Of a stretch of 64,000 nucleotides of DNA, positions 61,168-64,000 are shown one piece after another; position 1 is the stretch's first letter; every line of letters begins with the position of its first letter. The notes below the pieces were generated by a model that ran no database searches, had not been told where the DNA came from, and worked only from the letters and a program-made list of their open reading frames with translations. The DNA comes from Bradyrhizobium elkanii USDA 76 (lineage in GTDB: Bacteria > Pseudomonadota > Alphaproteobacteria > Rhizobiales > Xanthobacteraceae). The stretch lies in contig NZ_CP066356.1 in assembly GCF_023278185.1 (NCBI RefSeq), positions 1,356,001 through 1,420,000 on the forward strand, read 5' to 3'. A program made the translations under genes and the position numbers.

Positions 61168-61914
61168 ATGCGCGCACATCAGATCATGGCGAGACATCTC
61201 GTCACTGTTGGAACCGAAACATCCATTATCGAAGCCGCCAAGCTGATGATGGATCACCATATCAGCGGCCTGCCGGTGGTCGATGCGGCTGGAAGATTGG
61301 TCGGGATCCTGTCGGAGAGCGACTTTCTGCGACGAAGCGAGATCGATACGCAGCGCCGTCGTAGCGGCTGGTTCAAGTTTCTTCTCGGCCCCGGCTACGC
61401 AGCCGCGGACTTTGTCCACGAGCGCGGGCGGAAGGTCGGAGAGATCATGTCGTGCGACCCCGTCACCGTGACGGAAGAAACGCCTTTGCCTGACCTGGTC
61501 GATCTCATGGAGAAGAAGGGCATCAAGCGGCTGCCGGTGATGCGCGACGGGCGCCTCGTTGGCCTCGTGACGCGGGCGGACCTGCTGCGTACTGTCGCGT
61601 CCATCGCGCACCAGATCCCGGATCCCACGGCGGACGACAACCATATCCACGATCGCATCGTGCGGGTGCTCGACGGTGCAAACTGGTGTCCGCTCGGGCT
61701 GCAGGTCTCGGTGCGCGACGGCGTGGTGCACCTTCGTGGGGTCATCATGGACGAACGGGCGAGGCGGGCGGCGATCGTCGCCGCGGAGAATGCTGTTGGC
61801 GTCAAGGAAGTGCACGATCATCTGTGCTACGTCGATACCTATTCCGGCTTCTATATCCAATCCGCGGAAGACGAGCGAGCAGCTGCCGCCAAAGCGGACG
61901 AGGCCGCAGAATGA
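61168..61914 (+). CDS. CBS-CBS-BON protein, paralogue 6 (DHLC tail)
   Basis: 248 residues from ATG 61168 (AGGGAG upstream): MRAHQIMARHLVTVGTETSI. CBS1, linker (SGWFKFLLGPGYAAADFVHE), CBS2 (GEIMSCDPVTVTEETPLPDL), BON (DNHIHDRIVRVLDGANWCPL), tail HDHLCYVDTYSGFYIQSAED plus an Ala/Glu-rich extension. Overlaps the next tiny membrane protein gene (ATGA). Confidence 0.88.
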   Translation: MRAHQIMARHLVTVGTETSIIEAAKLMMDHHISGLPVVDAAGRLVGILSESDFLRRSEIDTQRRRSGWFKFLLGPGYAAADFVHERGRKVGEIMSCDPVTVTEETPLPDLVDLMEKKGIKRLPVMRDGRLVGLVTRADLLRTVASIAHQIPDPTADDNHIHDRIVRVLDGANWCPLGLQVSVRDGVVHLRGVIMDERARRAAIVAAENAVGVKEVHDHLCYVDTYSGFYIQSAEDERAAAAKADEAAE

Positions 61915-62120
61915 TCGTTCGCCCAGCAATCATACTGACGCCGTTGATCGCGACCGCAGTGGTCAGCGCCGATGTCGTGGGATTCGCCGCAACGTTGCTT
62001 GTGATCTGTGCGATCGTTGGTTTCGCGATTGCTGCCGCTGGATGGACCGTCAACGGCAAGACGACGTCAATACCGGCGGTCCAGCCCTCATCCGCAGACT
62101 GGAAATCTCGCCACAAATAG
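61911..62120 (+). CDS. Small two-helix membrane protein coupled to CBS-BON
   Basis: 69 residues: MIVRPAIILTPLIATAVVSA then FAATLLVICAIVGFAIAAAG. Two hydrophobic helices and a polar tail. Start overlaps the CBS-BON stop by 4 bases (ATGA), so translation is coupled. Unrecognised. Confidence 0.7.
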   Translation: MIVRPAIILTPLIATAVVSADVVGFAATLLVICAIVGFAIAAAGWTVNGKTTSIPAVQPSSADWKSRHK

Positions 62121-62240
62121 TACCTCGTCCGGTCCGGTTGTCGTTCCTGGTCACGTGAGCCGCACGTCGCGAAATGCGCGTGGTCCGCGCGGTCGAGATC
62201 GTTCAAGCTCTGCTCGCCTTGCAATACAGAGCAAGCCGTT

Positions 62241-62254
62241 GCGACAGATCAATA
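62241..62254. promoter_or_regulatory. FixK-like box, TTGC variant
   Basis: TTGCGACAGATCAA, 58 bases before ATG 62313 (+). TTGC is an accepted half-site variant; the spacing is typical. Confidence 0.6.
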
Positions 62255-62312
62255 CGGGCGCCTCGCACTGATGGCAGCGTCAGCAACGGGAATCAGCCCA
62301 TGCGAGGGTGCC

Positions 62313-62540
62313 ATGCCATCATTCGATGTTCGCTTCATCAAAACCGTTTGCGACGACACCGGCCACGAGCATCGCGCCTGCCAGGCAGTGTTCAAGGTCG
62401 ACGCTGCCTCGCTTTCCGCGGCCGCACAGCTGGCCGAGGCCGACTTCTGTAGGCAGAAGGGTGTCCGCGACTGGACGATCTTTGCCGATTCCATGGAGCT
62501 TCGAACGCCGCCGGCTTTGCCGTCGGCCTGGGGCGGCTAG
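62313..62540 (+). CDS. Small conserved hypothetical protein
   Basis: 75 residues from ATG 62313 (GAGG upstream): MPSFDVRFIKTVCDDTGHEH then AVFKVDAASLSAAAQLAEAD. Alpha/beta, with three cysteines. An in-frame ATG at 62271 would put the start too close to the box. Unrecognised. Confidence 0.65.
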   Translation: MPSFDVRFIKTVCDDTGHEHRACQAVFKVDAASLSAAAQLAEADFCRQKGVRDWTIFADSMELRTPPALPSAWGG

Positions 62541-62586
62541 CGCCCCTTGGGCGGCCGTCGCGATCGATTGCCGCGCTATCGCGTGC

Positions 62587-62600
62587 TTGATCGGTATCAA
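62587..62600. promoter_or_regulatory. FixK/FNR-type box
   Basis: TTGATCGGTATCAA, full match, 52 bases before ATG 62653 (+). Confidence 0.82.
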
Positions 62601-62652
62601 ATCGACAATCGGGTCCTTCGGCTAGAGATGGAGAGCCAAAAGGGGGTGAGAA

Positions 62653-63150
62653 ATGATCGACCGATCAGCTGGCAATAGCTCGCCGCAGTTCAAGAATCTT
62701 CTCGCGCGCTTGCGAGCGTTTCTTGCGCGTCGACACGAATTCGATCTGTTGACCGCTAGGGAGATCGACGAGATCGCGCACGAGCTGAATCTGCCGACGT
62801 CGGACCTTCGTGCGCTTGCCCGCGAGCAAGGTTCGCCGGAGTTGCTCAGCAAGCGTCTCGAGCATGCAGGGTTGTCCGAGCAGACGCTCGCGTCGTCCCA
62901 TTGCGATGTGTTGCGTGATCTGCAGCGAGTGTGCGGTCTATGCCGTGAGAAGGCTCGCTGCGCCGCGGATCTCGCGCGGGAAAGGCGGGCCAGTCCGGCA
63001 CGATACTGTCCGAATGAACTAACCCTGACGGCGCTGAGCCGCGGCGCCAGCGGCGCTCGGCATGGCGCAGGAATTGATGCCGATCAAGTAGCTGGCGGCG
63101 AGATTGTAGTCTCCATGACGCCACCGCATCCAAAGAAAGCTTCCACATGA
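62653..63150 (+). CDS. DUF6455-like cysteine-containing protein, long C-terminus
   Basis: 165 residues. N-terminal helical part ([20 protein letters not shown]), then [20 protein letters not shown] and [16 protein letters not shown]: the CxxC...C...YCPN pattern of the DUF6455 family. Family proteins usually end soon after YCPN; here about 40 more residues of low-complexity text run into the fixN leader, and the stop overlaps the fixN ATG (ATGA). A lost stop is likely. Confidence 0.75.
   Translation: MIDRSAGNSSPQFKNLLARLRAFLARRHEFDLLTAREIDEIAHELNLPTSDLRALAREQGSPELLSKRLEHAGLSEQTLASSHCDVLRDLQRVCGLCREKARCAADLARERRASPARYCPNELTLTALSRGASGARHGAGIDADQVAGGEIVVSMTPPHPKKAST
63074..63087. promoter_or_regulatory. 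FixK/FNR-type box of fixN
   Basis: TTGATGCCGATCAA, full match, 60 bases before the fixN ATG 63147 (+). It lies inside the DUF6455-like reading frame. Confidence 0.85.
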
Positions 63151-64000
63151 CAAGTCCATCTTCCGTTTCAAAGTCGATGACGATGGGCGAAGCCGGCTTG
63201 ACGTCTTCACTTGCGGTTTTTGCCTTCGTTAGCTTTCTGGGCGCGGCGATGGGGCACGATGCGGCGTTCAGTTTTCACGCGTCGCTTGCTTGTGCCGCCA
63301 GCCTGATCTCCGTGGTCATGATCGGCAATCGCTACCTTGACCGTCCTGCAGAATTGCCACCGGCGGAGATCGGCGGGCGCCCCAACTACAACCTTGGCCC
63401 GATCAAGTTCGCGTCCGCCATGGCGATGTTCTGGGGCATCGCGGGTTTCACTGTGGGTCTGATCATCGCCATGCAGCTGGCCTGGCCGGCGCTTAATTTC
63501 GATCTGCCCTGGACGACATTCGGCCGCCTGCGGCCGCTGCATACGTCGGCCGTGATCTTCGCGTTCGGCGGCAACGTCCTGATCGCAACGTCGTTTTATG
63601 TCGTGCAAAAGACCTGCCGCACTCGCCTTGCAGGCGACCTGTCGCCCTGGTTCGTCGTGGTCGGCTACAACTTCTTCATCCTGGTCGCCGGCACCGGCTA
63701 CCTGCTCGGCGTGACCCAGTCGAAGGAATACGCCGAGCCGGAATGGTACGCCGACTTCTGGCTGACGATCGTCTGGGTGACGTATCTGCTCGTGTTCCTG
63801 ATGACGCTGGTGAGGCGCAAGGAGCCGCATATCTTCGTCGCCAACTGGTTCTACCTGGCGTTCATCATCACGATCGCGGTGCTGCATCTCGGCAACAATC
63901 CCGCGCTGCCGGTTTCCTTCCTCGGCTCGAAGTCCTACATCGCCTGGGGCGGTGTGCAGGATGCGATGTTCCAGTGGTGGTACGGCCACAATGCGGTCGG
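63147..64000 (+). CDS. ccoN: cbb3-type cytochrome c oxidase subunit I, N-terminal part
   Basis: The frame runs to the window edge (284+ residues; full length ~550). [20 protein letters not shown], then [40 protein letters not shown] (haem-ligand His in RPLHT), [20 protein letters not shown] and [13 protein letters not shown] (Cu-B His and Tyr region). Catalytic core of the high-affinity oxidase FixNOQP/CcoNOQP in the inner membrane. Partner genes must lie beyond the window. Confidence 0.97.
   Translation, partial: MTSPSSVSKSMTMGEAGLTSSLAVFAFVSFLGAAMGHDAAFSFHASLACAASLISVVMIGNRYLDRPAELPPAEIGGRPNYNLGPIKFASAMAMFWGIAGFTVGLIIAMQLAWPALNFDLPWTTFGRLRPLHTSAVIFAFGGNVLIATSFYVVQKTCRTRLAGDLSPWFVVVGYNFFILVAGTGYLLGVTQSKEYAEPEWYADFWLTIVWVTYLLVFLMTLVRRKEPHIFVANWFYLAFIITIAVLHLGNNPALPVSFLGSKSYIAWGGVQDAMFQWWYGHNAV

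Noticed and set aside
60538..61929. Minus-strand 463-codon frame across the CBS-BON paralogue 6 region
   Set aside because: Overlaps two better-supported small genes and the CBS-BON gene; composition is typical of an antisense shadow.

Overview
The window looks like the chromosome of a Bradyrhizobium/Rhodopseudomonas-type alphaproteobacterium. The base composition is GC-rich. It carries a haem-PAS FixL, FixJ, a FixK-type regulator, and the start of the cbb3 oxidase gene fixN/ccoN. Class I PHA synthase, phasin, OpgC and Hsp20 genes also fit that group. Identifications are by reading motifs; no database search was possible.

Layout. (1) 1-3.4 kb: minus-strand chromosomal genes (GntP-type permease cut by the window edge, patatin, small exported protein, DUF1269-type protein). 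(2) 3.4-13.6 kb: a graveyard of mobile and broken genes. It holds an IS110 tail, two pieces of tyrosine recombinases, IS30 and ISNCY-like transposase remnants, a frameshifted zinc-ribbon gene, a decayed SNF2-type helicase tail running into a decayed acetyl-CoA synthetase tail, a possible tmRNA-like 3' end, and one intact IS5-type transposase. Three related hairpins lie between its sparse small genes. (3) 13.6-64 kb: a dense microoxic/anaerobic island running to the window end.

The island is defined by a repeated regulatory site. I find about 30 copies of a FixK/FNR-type palindrome (TTGA-N6-TCAA or a close variant), most 52-64 bases before a start codon. Their targets include two c-type cytochromes, a periplasmic serine protease, nine CBS-domain proteins (six with a C-terminal BON domain), two universal stress proteins, two P-type ATPases, an alcohol dehydrogenase, Hsp20, an Mla/MCE-type lipid transporter, phosphoketolase plus acetate kinase, a PHB operon (phbB-CBS-eRF1-like-phaC), a phasin, many small membrane proteins and fixN. 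The regulators are in the same island: fixLJ at 57.8-59.8 kb and fixK at 33.1-33.8 kb. A FixJ-like palindrome lies upstream of fixK.

Likely combined role (inference): FixL senses falling oxygen, FixJ turns on fixK, and FixK turns on the island. Electrons go to the cbb3 oxidase. Carbon is split by phosphoketolase to acetyl phosphate (ATP through acetate kinase) or stored as PHB. CBS-BON proteins, stress proteins and envelope systems adapt the cell to low energy. The least described part is the array of CBS-BON paralogues, four of which share a C-terminal DHLC tail and several of which sit beside tiny single-pass membrane proteins.
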